In this document: positions 51,888 through 61,600 of the stretch, piece by piece | How positions within the stretch are numbered: position 1 is the first letter of the stretch | Layout of the letters: the number at the start of each line of letters is the position of its first letter | Position numbers and translations under genes: made by a program | The notes under the pieces: model-generated | Database searches by the model: none | The model's input: the letters and a program-made list of their open reading frames with translations, nothing else | What the model was told of the DNA's origin: nothing | Assembly (NCBI GenBank): GCA_029975475.1 | Contig: JARKPB010000003.1 | Span: 186,001 to 250,000, forward strand | Reading direction: 5' to 3' | Source: Anaerolineaceae bacterium | GTDB lineage: Bacteria; Chloroflexota; Anaerolineae; Anaerolineales; Anaerolineaceae | DNA length: 64,000 nucleotides

Positions 51888-51905
51888 TTTACTGATAAAT
51901 ATTCG
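51874..51905. promoter_or_regulatory. 32-bp perfect palindrome overlapping the feo promoter
   Basis: Arms of 13 bases (CGAATATTTATCA and TGATAAATATTCG) flank ATTTAC. It covers the -35 box of feoAB and includes the last codons and stop of the MFS gene upstream. It could be an operator for an iron-responsive repressor, and in RNA it could also act as a hairpin after the MFS gene, although no T-run follows. Confidence 0.65.
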
Positions 51906-53239
51906 GGGGACGCAGGCCCTTCGGCAGCCAGCGCTTCGGGCAATTCGCTTTCCAGATGGCGAATATGCGGATTGGCCCAGGCCAGCAGACTGCTGAAAAT
52001 CACCAGCAGCCCGGCCAGCAGGAACATCACCCCGATACCCCGTCCCGCGCCGGTGCCCAGCCAGGCGCCCAGCAATGTCCCGGCCAGCCCGCCGCCCGGA
52101 CGCATTAATGGTTCAAAAACGCGGTCCGCCAGCGGACCGGAAATCAAGAACGCCAGCGGCATCATGGATGTTGAAATCAGCGAACGGATGGAAAATACCC
52201 GCCCCTGGACTTCCGGAGGAACCCGGCTCTGAAAGATGACCGCTGCCGATGCCGAGGCAACGGGGATAAACAGCATCAGAAAAAACAAACCAGCGCCAAT
52301 CACCCAGGCTGAGAGCCTCGAGGCCGTGATCAAAAAACCCAGCCCCGTCATACAAATACCGCCCACCACCGTCAGGACGCGGCGCCTGCTCCCGCCCCAG
52401 ACGCTCATTAACAGGCTGCCAGCCAGCATGCCGGCCCCCATCGCCACCTGCACCGCTCCCAGGGTGGCTGGATTGCCAAAAGAAAGCACCAGGGGTGTGG
52501 TCAGCACCGCCGCGAAGTTAAGGAAAAAATTGACCTGCGCGAAATAAACCAGCAAACCAATTAATCCGGGACGTCCGCGCAGCCAGTCAAAGCCAAAACG
52601 CATATCCTTCCAGAGCGCTTGCAGAGACGGCCGGCCGCTTCCTGATGGGGCTGGCTGTGGGATGTTCACCAGCAGCAGGGTCCCCACCGCAAAAAAGAAG
52701 GTCAGAAAATCAATCAAAACCACCCCGTGAAAGCCGATCGCCACCAGCAGAAATCCGGCCAGCAAGGGGGAGACCAGCATTTCAAGCGACTGCGCCAGCG
52801 AGATAAAGCCGTTGGCCCGTCCAAGCTGGTCTTTCGGCACCAGCATCGCAACCGAGGCGGAATACGCCGGGTCTTGGAATCCTGAACAGAGCGAAAAAAT
52901 GGCCGCGGAAAGATAAACCATCCACAACTGCAAGGCATCCGCGGCCACTACCAGGACGAGCCCCAGCGTGACCAGGGCGTTGAGGCTGTCGGTCAGGATC
53001 ATGATCCGGCGGCGGTTCCAGCGGTCGGCGGCCGCTCCGGCCAGCGGGGCTACCAGAATGCGCGGCAGATTGCCCATCAACACAGTGATGGAAAATGGGG
53101 TGGCCGCGCCAGTTTTCTGGAAGATCCACACCCCCAGGGCAAAGCTGGTCAGCCCCGAGCCGATGATGGAAATCATTTGACCAAACCAGAGGACAAAAAA
53201 GGTGCGCATTGAACGCGGCGCGGGCTGGATGAAGGTCAT
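51884..53239 (-). CDS. MFS transporter, probable drug exporter
   Basis: A 451-residue protein with twelve membrane helices and loop motif GAAADRWNRRRIMILTD; overall pattern as in the other Mef-like MFS at 38903-40168, with which it shares FQKTGAATPF-type helix 1-2 sequence. The ATG follows the regulator gene stop directly (TAA-ATG), so it is controlled together with the HTH protein. Efflux of a compound sensed by that regulator is the natural reading. Confidence 0.87.
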   Translation of the reverse strand: MTFIQPAPRSMRTFFVLWFGQMISIIGSGLTSFALGVWIFQKTGAATPFSITVLMGNLPRILVAPLAGAAADRWNRRRIMILTDSLNALVTLGLVLVVAADALQLWMVYLSAAIFSLCSGFQDPAYSASVAMLVPKDQLGRANGFISLAQSLEMLVSPLLAGFLLVAIGFHGVVLIDFLTFFFAVGTLLLVNIPQPAPSGSGRPSLQALWKDMRFGFDWLRGRPGLIGLLVYFAQVNFFLNFAAVLTTPLVLSFGNPATLGAVQVAMGAGMLAGSLLMSVWGGSRRRVLTVVGGICMTGLGFLITASRLSAWVIGAGLFFLMLFIPVASASAAVIFQSRVPPEVQGRVFSIRSLISTSMMPLAFLISGPLADRVFEPLMRPGGGLAGTLLGAWLGTGAGRGIGVMFLLAGLLVIFSSLLAWANPHIRHLESELPEALAAEGPASPEYLSVN

Positions 53240-53866
53240 TTATTTCTCGGCTGGAAATTCGGGGTAATAGAAATTGGGATAAAACGCAATGGTCAGGCCG
53301 TACGTCTGACCCCGGGAATCATTCAGGTCAGGATCAGAACCCGTCTGCGCGAACGCTTCAATCAATTGATTCAAACGCTGATGAAATTCAGCCGCCTGTT
53401 CCTCGCTGATCTGGCGCAGTTCCCGGTGGATCAATACCTGCCGCGGGCGGGCCGCTTCTCCCTGTTCCAGGGTAATCAACCTGGCGCGGATCGAGCGCAG
53501 CAGGTCCTCGCGGGTGGTGTCCATGGTGGAGGCGATATACTCCAGCAGCGGTTCGCGATTAACCTGATCATCAAAGGTCAACAGGCTGGGATGCACCTCC
53601 AGGCGCGCGGCCGCAGCCTGATAGGTTTTTTCCAGCAAATTTGCCACCTGGCGGGTTTCAACCGTGCGGATGAGCTGCTGGCTTTCCAGAAGACCAAAAT
53701 GGTAGTAAAGCCGGGCCGGCGCTTCACCCAGTTTATCTGCAACCTGGCGGACGGTTTGGGGCTGATCGACCAGCAGCTCGTAAATTTGCGCGCGGAGTGG
53801 ATCGGCGATCACCCGCAGCGCTTCGAGGCTCTGGATGGTAAAAACTGGCGGAATTTGTTTGTTCAT
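53240..53866 (-). CDS. ArsR-type HTH regulator with C-terminal effector domain
   Basis: The N-terminal 80 residues are a winged helix of the ArsR type (LEALRVIADPLRAQIYELLVDQPQTVRQVADKLGEAPARLYYHFGLLESQQLI); the YYHFG-LE-Q pattern matches HTH_20-like regulators. No metal-binding Cys pair is present. The remaining 120 residues are helical and may bind an organic ligand. It shares an operon with an MFS exporter and likely controls it through the inverted repeat at 53873-53896. Confidence 0.85.
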   Translation of the reverse strand: MNKQIPPVFTIQSLEALRVIADPLRAQIYELLVDQPQTVRQVADKLGEAPARLYYHFGLLESQQLIRTVETRQVANLLEKTYQAAAARLEVHPSLLTFDDQVNREPLLEYIASTMDTTREDLLRSIRARLITLEQGEAARPRQVLIHRELRQISEEQAAEFHQRLNQLIEAFAQTGSDPDLNDSRGQTYGLTIAFYPNFYYPEFPAEK

Positions 53867-53872
53867 TTTTTT

Positions 53873-53896
53873 ATCGCTTAAATTTATTTTAACGAT
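53873..53896. promoter_or_regulatory. Inverted repeat in the leader of the regulator/MFS operon
   Basis: ATCGCTTAAA and TTTAACGAT arms with a 5-base spacer (one extra base in one arm), located just after the predicted transcription start and before the ATG. A likely autoregulatory operator. Confidence 0.5.
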
Positions 53897-53905
53897 TGAT
53901 TGAAT

Positions 53906-53933
53906 TTTATACTATGATCTGGTCGGCTGTCAA
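53906..53933 (-). promoter_or_regulatory. Promoter of the regulator/MFS operon
   Basis: Minus strand: -35 TTGACA (53928-53933), 16-base spacer, -10 TATAAA (53906-53911). Confidence 0.7.
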
Positions 53934-53946
53934 GTAAGCCGAAAGG

Positions 53947-53952
53947 TATAAT
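53947..53952 (+). promoter_or_regulatory. -10 box of the methyltransferase gene (leaderless candidate)
   Basis: TATAAT ends 8 bases before the ATG at 53961, without any Shine-Dalgarno sequence. Confidence 0.5.
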
Positions 53953-53960
53953 CAAAACGT

Positions 53961-54989
53961 ATGAATGACCCCCTTTCTCTGGCCGAGCGGCTGCAGCTCG
54001 CTGCGGCAGCCCGTTCTGCCAGCCTGACCGAGAATCCAGAAGGCGCATTTCGCCTTTTCAACGGATTCGCCGAGGGAATACCCGACCTGGTCGTGGACTG
54101 GATGGCCGGGTGCGCCGTCATTTTCAATCTGGCCCGCCCGCCCGAAACCCTGGAGAATCTGACCGCGGAACTCCTCCCCTGGCTGCGCAGCCACCTGCCC
54201 GGATTAAAAGCCATCCTGCTGAAAACCCGCCACGCGGCCAACCCGGAGGCGCGGCGGGGCGAATTGCTCTGGGGTGATCGACTGCCGGAGAAATTAACGG
54301 AGAACGGGATTCACTACGCGCTTGACCTGCGCCTCAACCAGGACGCCTCCTTTTATCTGGATACCCGTCCGCTGCGTTCCTGGCTCGTCAGCCAGTCCGC
54401 CGGAAAACGCGTCCTGAACACCTTTGCCTATACCGGCAGTCTGGGAATCGCCGCATTGGCCGGCGGCGCGCTTAAGGTAGATCAAACAGACCGCAGCGCG
54501 CGATTTTTACAGCTGGCCTGGCGTTCCAGCACGTTGAACTGCTTCAATCCTTCGCAGATGCGCTGCCTGAGCGGTGATTTTTTTAACATCACCGCCAGCT
54601 TACGCCGCCAGGGCGCGCTGTACGATCTGATCCTCCTGGACCCGCCTTTCTTTTCCGAATCATCCCGCGGCAGGGTGGATCTGGCGCGCAACCTCCCCGC
54701 TTTAATCAACAAAGTGCGGCCGCTGGGCGCTCACGAAAGCAGTCTGGTGGTGGTAAACAACGCCCTGTTCGTCAGCGGCCAGGCGTTTATGGCCGGTCTG
54801 CGCGCCTTATGCCAGGATGGATACATGCGCATCGAAACCTGCCTGGACATCCCGGAGGATATCACCGGCAGCCCGGTGCTGCGCAGCCCCAACCAGCCGG
54901 TCAACCCCGCGCCGTTTAACCATTCGACCAAAATCGCCGTCCTGCGCATAACAAGGAAAGACCGGGCAGCAGCCCGCGAAGCGGCTTAA
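53961..54989 (+). CDS. Class I SAM-dependent methyltransferase, RlmI/RlmK-like
   Basis: A 342-residue protein. LTENPEGAFRLFNGFAEGIPDLVVDWMAG is a PUA-like/RlmI N-terminal feature; NQDASFYLDTRPLRSWLVSQSAGKRVLNTFAYTGSLGIAALAGGA gives the SAM-binding motif I, and LILLDPPFF is the DPPF catalytic motif. FNHSTKIAVLRI is a frequent C-terminal block in the family. The enzymes methylate C5 of cytidine or another base in rRNA. The specific target is not determined. Confidence 0.83.
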   Translation: MNDPLSLAERLQLAAAARSASLTENPEGAFRLFNGFAEGIPDLVVDWMAGCAVIFNLARPPETLENLTAELLPWLRSHLPGLKAILLKTRHAANPEARRGELLWGDRLPEKLTENGIHYALDLRLNQDASFYLDTRPLRSWLVSQSAGKRVLNTFAYTGSLGIAALAGGALKVDQTDRSARFLQLAWRSSTLNCFNPSQMRCLSGDFFNITASLRRQGALYDLILLDPPFFSESSRGRVDLARNLPALINKVRPLGAHESSLVVVNNALFVSGQAFMAGLRALCQDGYMRIETCLDIPEDITGSPVLRSPNQPVNPAPFNHSTKIAVLRITRKDRAAAREAA

Positions 54990-55075
54990 CAGATTTGACA
55001 GGTTGGATAAAATCGCCCCAGGAAAGCGTACAATACAAGTGAATGAAGGGGTTAATCTTTGCCCGCTGATATACC

Positions 55076-57091
55076 ATGTACTGGGAACAGGCGCTTTCCA
55101 CCATCGCGATCATCATTTCCACCCTGCTGACCTTCGGGCTGGCGGTGTACACCTTCCGCCGCCGGCACGCCGTCGGCGCGCTGTATTTCTCATTGGTCAT
55201 GCTGCTGGTGTCGTTCTGGGCGCTGATCAAAACCATCGTCCTCCTCTACGATAACCCCCTCCTGACGGGGTGGATTGACCGTTTTCACTACATCAGCCTG
55301 GCCTTAATCCCGCCTGTCTGGCTGGCTTTTACGCTGGTATACAGCGGCCGCGGACACCTGGTCCGACGCTGGTACTGGCTCACCTCGCTGATCATTCCCG
55401 CGGCGACCATCGTAATCGCTCTGTTCAATCCCGGCCAGCTGATGTTTCAGGCTAATTCTGGCTGGGGACCCTGGGGCTGGGTGCATCTATCCTATTCTTA
55501 CTTACTCATGTTTTCCGGGCTTATCCTGCTGACGATTCTGGTGATTCGCTCCCGGAATCTATACCGCAGCCAGGGAATCCTGATTCTCTTTGGGGCGTTT
55601 GTGCCTCTGATCTTCAACCTGCTCTTCACCTTGCGGGTTTTACCCTCCTCCCGTCAGGATTACATGCCCGCGGCTTTTGCCATTTCCGGGCTGGCGCTTG
55701 CCGGGGGGCTGTTTCGTTTTCGCCTGTTTGATCTGGCACCGATAGCGCGCGATTCAATCGTAGAAGGCCTGGATGACAGCATCGTAGTGATCGACCGCCA
55801 GGGTTTCGTCGTGGATGTCAACGCTTCCGCCACAAATCTGCTGGGGAAACCCGCCCATCAGGTTGTGGGCATGCATTATAACGAGGTCTTTGCCGGGTTC
55901 AAAGAACTGGTTGACCGGTTCAAGCACGCCACTTCGGCCATCGCGGAGGTCAAGCTTCCGATAAAAGATACCGAACGTTGGTATGAATTAAATATTTCTC
56001 CGCTGGCCAGTAAGTCAGGCAGCAGCCTGCAGCCAGTGGGGCGTTTGATCCTGCTGCATGATATCAGCGAACGAAAATATCTTGAAGAACTGGACAGCCG
56101 CCGGCTGCGCGAACTGGAAGTTCTGCGCGCGGCCATCGGGGATATCAGCAGCCTGCTCGATCTGGGAAAACTGGAAGATATTATCGTCGCCCGCGGGGTT
56201 GAACTGCTCTCGGCTTCTTTCGGCCGTCTGGCACTTCTGGATGAAAGCACCCAGGATTTGGAGATTGTTTCCTGCCATAACGAACCGGTCGCTACCTGCG
56301 GCGACCGCATCAAACCTGGCGAAGGCAGCATCGGTCTGGTGGCGCTCAACCACCAGTCCCTGCTGGTAGAGCAGGAAGAGCTCTGGCATGGAACCGCGCC
56401 CGGCGGGGAAAGTTTTTCCGGGCACGCGTCCGTCATCTACACCCCCCTGCTGATGCAGTCCAAATTACTGGGGGTCCTGGCAATCGGCGGCAACCCGGAA
56501 AAGCGCCCCTTCAGCACGCATGACATTCACCTGGCAGAGATGTTTGCCCAGCAAGCGGCCATCGCCCTGCAGAATGCGCTGCTCTTCTCGGCGATGGAAC
56601 GTATGGCCACCACCGACACGGTGACCGGCGTTTGCAACCGCCGCAGCTTTATGGAACGCGCCCAGATGGAGTACGAACGCTCGCGCCGCCACCGCAAACC
56701 GCTTTCGGTGATCCTGTTTGATATTGACTGGTTCAAACAAATTAATGACGAACACGGCCATTCAGTGGGCGACCTGGTGCTCAAGCGCATCATCGCCATT
56801 ACTCAGGAAGTCTTCCGCATCTACGATATCATCGGGCGCTACGGCGGAGATGAATTTGTCGTACTGCTGCCCGAAACGCAGCTGGAACAGGCGCGCATGG
56901 CGGCTGAACGCCTGCGTTCGCGGATTGAAGCGGCAGAGATGCCGTACGAAGGCGGAGGGATTCGCGTGACCATCAGCGCCGGGGTCGCCGAACTCGGCGA
57001 CCTCTCAGCCCGGTTAGATATGTTCATCAGCAAAGCCGATGAAGCCATGTACCGGGCAAAAGCCAGCGGACGCAACTGCGTGGCGTTGTAA
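55076..57091 (+). CDS. Diguanylate cyclase: 7TM sensor - PAS - GAF - GGDEF
   Basis: Seven membrane helices in the first 215 residues form a histidine-kinase-type 7TM sensor. A PAS domain follows (DSIVVIDRQGFVVDVNASATNLLGKPAHQVVGMHY, about 225-340), then a GAF domain (about 355-505), then a GGDEF domain. The active site reads YGGDEF (GGDEF 590-594), so synthesis of c-di-GMP is expected. RIYD at 581-584, five residues before GGDEF, is an intact inhibitory I-site for product feedback. No EAL domain is fused. It could provide the ligand for the riboswitch-like elements at 36.8-38.7 kb, which is an inference. Confidence 0.92.
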   Translation: MYWEQALSTIAIIISTLLTFGLAVYTFRRRHAVGALYFSLVMLLVSFWALIKTIVLLYDNPLLTGWIDRFHYISLALIPPVWLAFTLVYSGRGHLVRRWYWLTSLIIPAATIVIALFNPGQLMFQANSGWGPWGWVHLSYSYLLMFSGLILLTILVIRSRNLYRSQGILILFGAFVPLIFNLLFTLRVLPSSRQDYMPAAFAISGLALAGGLFRFRLFDLAPIARDSIVEGLDDSIVVIDRQGFVVDVNASATNLLGKPAHQVVGMHYNEVFAGFKELVDRFKHATSAIAEVKLPIKDTERWYELNISPLASKSGSSLQPVGRLILLHDISERKYLEELDSRRLRELEVLRAAIGDISSLLDLGKLEDIIVARGVELLSASFGRLALLDESTQDLEIVSCHNEPVATCGDRIKPGEGSIGLVALNHQSLLVEQEELWHGTAPGGESFSGHASVIYTPLLMQSKLLGVLAIGGNPEKRPFSTHDIHLAEMFAQQAAIALQNALLFSAMERMATTDTVTGVCNRRSFMERAQMEYERSRRHRKPLSVILFDIDWFKQINDEHGHSVGDLVLKRIIAITQEVFRIYDIIGRYGGDEFVVLLPETQLEQARMAAERLRSRIEAAEMPYEGGGIRVTISAGVAELGDLSARLDMFISKADEAMYRAKASGRNCVAL

Positions 57092-57095
57092 AACC

Positions 57096-57121
57096 GGCAG
57101 CCGGTGTTCAACCCGGCTGCC
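57096..57121. terminator. Terminator between convergent genes
   Basis: GGCAGCCGG pairs with CCGGCTGCC around TGTTCAAC; ATTTTT follows four bases later on the plus strand. Confidence 0.65.
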
Positions 57122-57152
57122 GCGCATTTTTCACCCAGCGTCGATCGAAGCG

Positions 57153-58316
57153 TCAGTTCACAATGATGCAAGAGCAGGTCGGCTGCCACCATTCCGCGGC
57201 AGGATCTTTGAGGAGATCTCTACACTGCTGAGGTGTTTTAGGAACACAGGTGGTATCTTTGTTCCCCGGCACGGCGGTTGGCTGGCAAATTGGCGCGCTG
57301 TCCGACTTGCAGAAAATGAGTTTTCCGGTGCTCTCATCCATCAAGCGGATAACCAGGCGGGTATTCTGTTTCCCCGGCCCGTAACAGTAATACCGGTTGG
57401 GGAACTTGGGCAGCACCTCGCACACATACGGTTCATTGTTTACCTTGAGTTGATAACTCCCGCTGACAGGCGCGTCAAATTCGAATGAAATCGTCAATTT
57501 GGTTTCAGAACGGCAGGCTATGCCGAGGAGCTTTGGCTGGCCCGCAAACGGCTTGAGCGGACATTCGGCGGCTTCTTCGGTCGCGGCGGCGCAGTCCGTC
57601 CCAAAGCGGGTGGTGAACTGCACCGGAGCGGCAAACGGACCGATTTGTCCGTCCTTCCAGGGCGCGACCCGCCAGTAATAATTTTTACAATCCTGCAAAT
57701 ACGAAAGCCCGGTTAAAAATCTCGGTTCTGGTCCCCCCTGCCCGAACAAAGCCAGCGCGGAAAAATCTTCGCTTTCAGAGACTTCAAAGCGAGACTCGGC
57801 GGTTAAACAACCGTCCGAAGCGTACTGCCAGCGCAATTCTGGAGAAGCGGTGGTGACTGCCTCTCCCTGCGCCGGCGAAATCAACTCCGGCGCCTGCCAT
57901 TCAGCGCTTTCACACAGCGGCCCGGTCCAGAACGCGGTCCAACCGCTGTAAGGGCCAACCGTGCCGCCCTGTACTGCCGCGACGCGCCAGCGGTAGATCG
58001 AGGCTGGCTGCAAGGGGGTCGTTGTATCCCAGGAGGACTGGCTGCCCGGCAAATCCTGGTCATACAGCGTGCTTTCCTCATAATCCTGCACCTCTACCCG
58101 AAACGTCTCGGGAACGCAGCCGTCCGGGTATGCCCAGGTGAGCGTGGGCAGCAGCGAGGAAATAATTTCATTTGCGGGGGAAGAAATCAGCGGACGAACC
58201 AGCTGATCGGCAAGGCATGCCTCCGGCCCGGCTTCCGGATTGGCGGCAGGCGCAGGCTCGACGCAGCCGCTGGCTGCCAGCGTAAAAAGGAGAAGCCATC
58301 CAATGATGCGTTTCAT
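57153..58316 (-). CDS. Lipoprotein with fibronectin-III-like repeats
   Basis: A lipoprotein signal (lipobox AASGC) is followed by two fibronectin-like repeats of about 90 residues (residues 40-135 and 140-235), each with the pattern LxSPAxxExxSxxLPTLxW...YRWRVAAVQGGTVGPYS. Then comes a 140-residue Cys-rich domain with ten or more cysteines (KLLGIACRSE, YVCEVLP, YYCYGPG, KLIFCKSD, TCSCI), probably disulfide bonded. Exposed on the cell surface; a binding role is plausible. Confidence 0.75.
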   Translation of the reverse strand: MKRIIGWLLLFTLAASGCVEPAPAANPEAGPEACLADQLVRPLISSPANEIISSLLPTLTWAYPDGCVPETFRVEVQDYEESTLYDQDLPGSQSSWDTTTPLQPASIYRWRVAAVQGGTVGPYSGWTAFWTGPLCESAEWQAPELISPAQGEAVTTASPELRWQYASDGCLTAESRFEVSESEDFSALALFGQGGPEPRFLTGLSYLQDCKNYYWRVAPWKDGQIGPFAAPVQFTTRFGTDCAAATEEAAECPLKPFAGQPKLLGIACRSETKLTISFEFDAPVSGSYQLKVNNEPYVCEVLPKFPNRYYCYGPGKQNTRLVIRLMDESTGKLIFCKSDSAPICQPTAVPGNKDTTCVPKTPQQCRDLLKDPAAEWWQPTCSCIIVN

Positions 58317-58328
58317 CTCAACCTCCAG

Positions 58329-58553
58329 TTAATCAATGATTTTTGGTTTTTGTTCCGCGGCCAGGCTGTCAGCGTTGGACACCCCCGCGATCACCGCAGA
58401 CTGCTGTTCAAGATACTGCGCCAGTTCAACCGCGCTGACAAAGTTCACCACATTGTGCGAGCGCAAGTCTTCGAGGGAGCAGCGCCAGCCGCCGCCCGGT
58501 TGTTCCGCCCCAAACCAGACCCTCAACAGGTAAGCGCGATACTGGATACTCAT
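58329..58553 (-). CDS. Small conserved-looking protein
   Basis: A 74-residue protein, MSIQYRAYLLRVWFGAEQPGG then WRCSLEDLRSHNVVNFVSAVELAQYLEQQ. The pattern YRAYLLRxW...G-WRxSLED...F.S...L...L occurs in other small proteins that I associate with Chloroflexota, but it has no name I can give. It lies 12 bases ahead of the lipoprotein gene and is likely cotranscribed with it. Confidence 0.6.
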   Translation of the reverse strand: MSIQYRAYLLRVWFGAEQPGGGWRCSLEDLRSHNVVNFVSAVELAQYLEQQSAVIAGVSNADSLAAEQKPKIID

Positions 58554-58655
58554 GGGGTGCTCCTGTATTTAAATTGGCAATTGCGCTGAAACAGCGCCCA
58601 GCCTGTATTCATCATAAAAAATGCGTGTCAAGTCAGCGTCAAAGATTAAAAAAAA

Positions 58656-58674
58656 TCGCCCGGAAACCGGGCGA
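58656..58674 (-). terminator. Intrinsic terminator of the BTAD regulator gene
   Basis: TCGCCCGG/CCGGGCGA stem with a three-base loop, followed on the minus strand by TTTTTTTT; 19 bases after the stop. Confidence 0.85.
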
Positions 58675-58693
58675 AAAACAGGGCTGCTCGAAG

Positions 58694-61600
58694 CTATCTG
58701 GCTTCACAAAAGGCGATCCCCATCGTATTCATTATTACCGGAATACTCTTCTTTCCGTCGGCAGGTACCTGAACACCCCATCGGTCTAAAAGCGACACCG
58801 CCAGGTTTTCATAATACTGTTCAACCGCCGGATCATCCAGCAAGGCGGCGCAATATTCGGCCGCGCGGTCAACCCGGCCAGCGGCAGCCTCGATTTGCGC
58901 CAGGGTGACAAACAGGCGGGCGGCTGAAGCCGCTGAACCCAGACCGCCCGCCAGCGCCAGTCCCTGCAGGCATGTCTGGTGGGCTTCGGCGTGCGAATCT
59001 GCGGCCGCCAGAGCTTCGGCCAGACTGCAGTAGCAGGAAAGCTGTTCCCAGCGGGAATCCGCGGCCTCGCTGATCGCCAGTCCGCGCCGCGCGACCCCCT
59101 GTCCTTCATCGAAACGTTCCTGGGCGACCAGCGCTTCCGCCAGGTTGCTCAAAGCCATTGCCTGCCCGGGCGGGTCGCCAATCTGCTCGCAAATCGCCAG
59201 GCTTTCCCGATAGGCAGCTTCAGCGCCGGGGATATCTCCGCTGGTATAAAGCACGGTCCCAATGTTGTTTAGCTGAATGGCTGCCTTAAAGAGATCGCCC
59301 AGTTCACGGCTAAGTTCCAGACTCTGCCGAAAGACGGAGAGGGATTCGGCATCCTGGCCAAGATGCGCCTGAATATCCCCGAGCTGATTGAGCACCGTAA
59401 TCATTGCCCGCCGGTCGCCGCTTTTTTCCGCCAGCTTTAAAGCCTCTTCGGTGATCGCGCGCGCTTCTTCTACCCTTCCAGCGCGGTAAACCAGGTCCGC
59501 CTGACGGCAGCGCGCGTCCGCCCTGCCAAGGCTGTGGTCCAATTCATCAAACAGCGCCTGGCTGGCGAGATTCATCTCCTGCGCCTGGCTGACTTCGCCT
59601 TTACGCAGCCAGTAATAGGCGTATAGACCGTAACAGGTCGCCAGCTCTTCCTTACAGCCGCAATTTTCTAATAGCTGCCGGCTTTCAATCAGCGCCTGTT
59701 CCATGCCAGGCATATCCCCGATGCGGTAGGCAAACAGCGCCTGACGGTTCAACACCGCCGCGCGCACGCAGGCAACATCGAGCCCGCTTAAAACCCGCGC
59801 CGCGTGGGAAAAAACATCCAGCGCTTCGCCAAACCAGGCTGAAGAATCATAAAAGCGCGCCAGAGCGTCCAGGCACTGGCTGAGTTCCGCTCCCATTCCC
59901 TGGTTTACCAGGGTCAGCCAGGCTGCGCGGATATTTTCAATTTCCAGTTGAATCCACTGGATGGCAGCCAGATGACGCGGGCTGCCGATTTCATAGCGCA
60001 ATTGTGCCAGTTTTTCACCGTAATAGCGCGCGTGTTTTTCGGCGATCTGCGCCTGGTAGCCTTCCCTGGCAGACAGGCGGGCGCCGAGAAAGCAATGATG
60101 AAGAGTGTGAATATTCCAGCGGCCGTCGCTAAAGGAGAGAAAGCTGGAATCCACCAGCAAAGCCAGGCTGGCCGCGTCCACCCCGCTGATCTGCTCAGCC
60201 GCAGCGGCGTCAAACCCGCCGCGAAACAGTGCCAAACGAACTAATTGGTCCTGCAGGGTTGGTGTTAAAAGATTCCAGGAATATTCAAAACTGGCTTCCA
60301 GCCCTCTCTGACGCTCGGGGATGTTCACATGGTCGCTGACCAGCCGGGCCAGGTTTGCTTTGATCCCGGCCGCGACCGGCTGGGCTCCCTGGTTGGCTGC
60401 CGCCGCGGCGGCCATCTCGATCCCGAGCGGAAAGCCGTCAACCAGTTTACAGATCTCCCAGACCGCCTGGCGATCCACATCGTCGAATACCGCCGCCGGG
60501 TTGCGCTGGCGGCAGCGTTCCGCGAACAGGGCCATCGCGGAATACTCCAGCCAATCAGGATCGCCGGAAACCGAGAACGGGTACTCCAGCCCGCTGACAG
60601 GGAAGATTCTTTCTTCCACCAAACCCAGCCTCTGGCGCGTGGTTACCAGCAGACAGACATCCGGCCCGGCCTGAAGCAGCGCTTCCAGCCATCCGGTTTG
60701 AGGAAGAAAGTGCTCGTAATTATCCAGAACCAGGAGGACCTGCCGGCCGCGCAGGTACTCAATCAGTTGTTCGCGGGGCGAACTGCCGCTGCGCAGCCGC
60801 AGGCCAAGCACAGCCGCCAGGCCGAGCATCGCCTGATCTTCGTTTTCCAGACCGGCCAGAGACAAAGCCCAGACTCCATCTGGAAACACGCCCACCAGTT
60901 CTCGGGCAGCTTCCATGGCCAGACGGGTCTTGCCGCTACCGCCCGCACCGAGCAGGCTCACCAACCGGCAGCGGGGATCACAGAGCAGACGGGGCAGCTC
61001 CTCCAGCTCTCGAGCGCGGCCCACAAAAACGGTGCTGGATGAAGGTAGATTGTGCAGCGCGGCCGCAAGCGCCGGGCGGTCATTACTGACTGCCCGCCGC
61101 CGCAGGTCTTCATACAAAGCGCTGGATTCTTCAACCGGACGGAGGTCCAGCTCAACCTGGAGATAGCGCTGCAAGGAATGGTATTCCGCCAGCGCAGCGC
61201 TCCACTGACCTTCGGCAGCCAGCAAACGCATTACCCGGCGGCGCGGCTCCTCATCCCACGGAGCCAGCTGAGCCAGGCGGCTGGCGGCTTTACGCGCCAG
61301 CCAGAGTTCACCGCGCTTCTCATGGTAGGTGGAAAGAAAAGATAAAGCGCTGATAGCCAGTTGGACGGCTTCTTCCCGCCGGATGATCCGCCATTCCTCA
61401 AAGGGCATCGAACTGTCCATTTTCTGACTTTCCAGAAAACCGCCGCGGTAGAGCGAAACAGCCCGTTTCAACGCCCGGGGATTGGGCCGCGGGCGAGCCC
61501 CCATGGACAGATCGCTAGTGCCCAGCCCCTGTTCGACCAAACCCTTAAAGTCGTGCCAGTCCAGCTCCACCCGGATCAGCGGGTTTATCCGCACCCGGTC

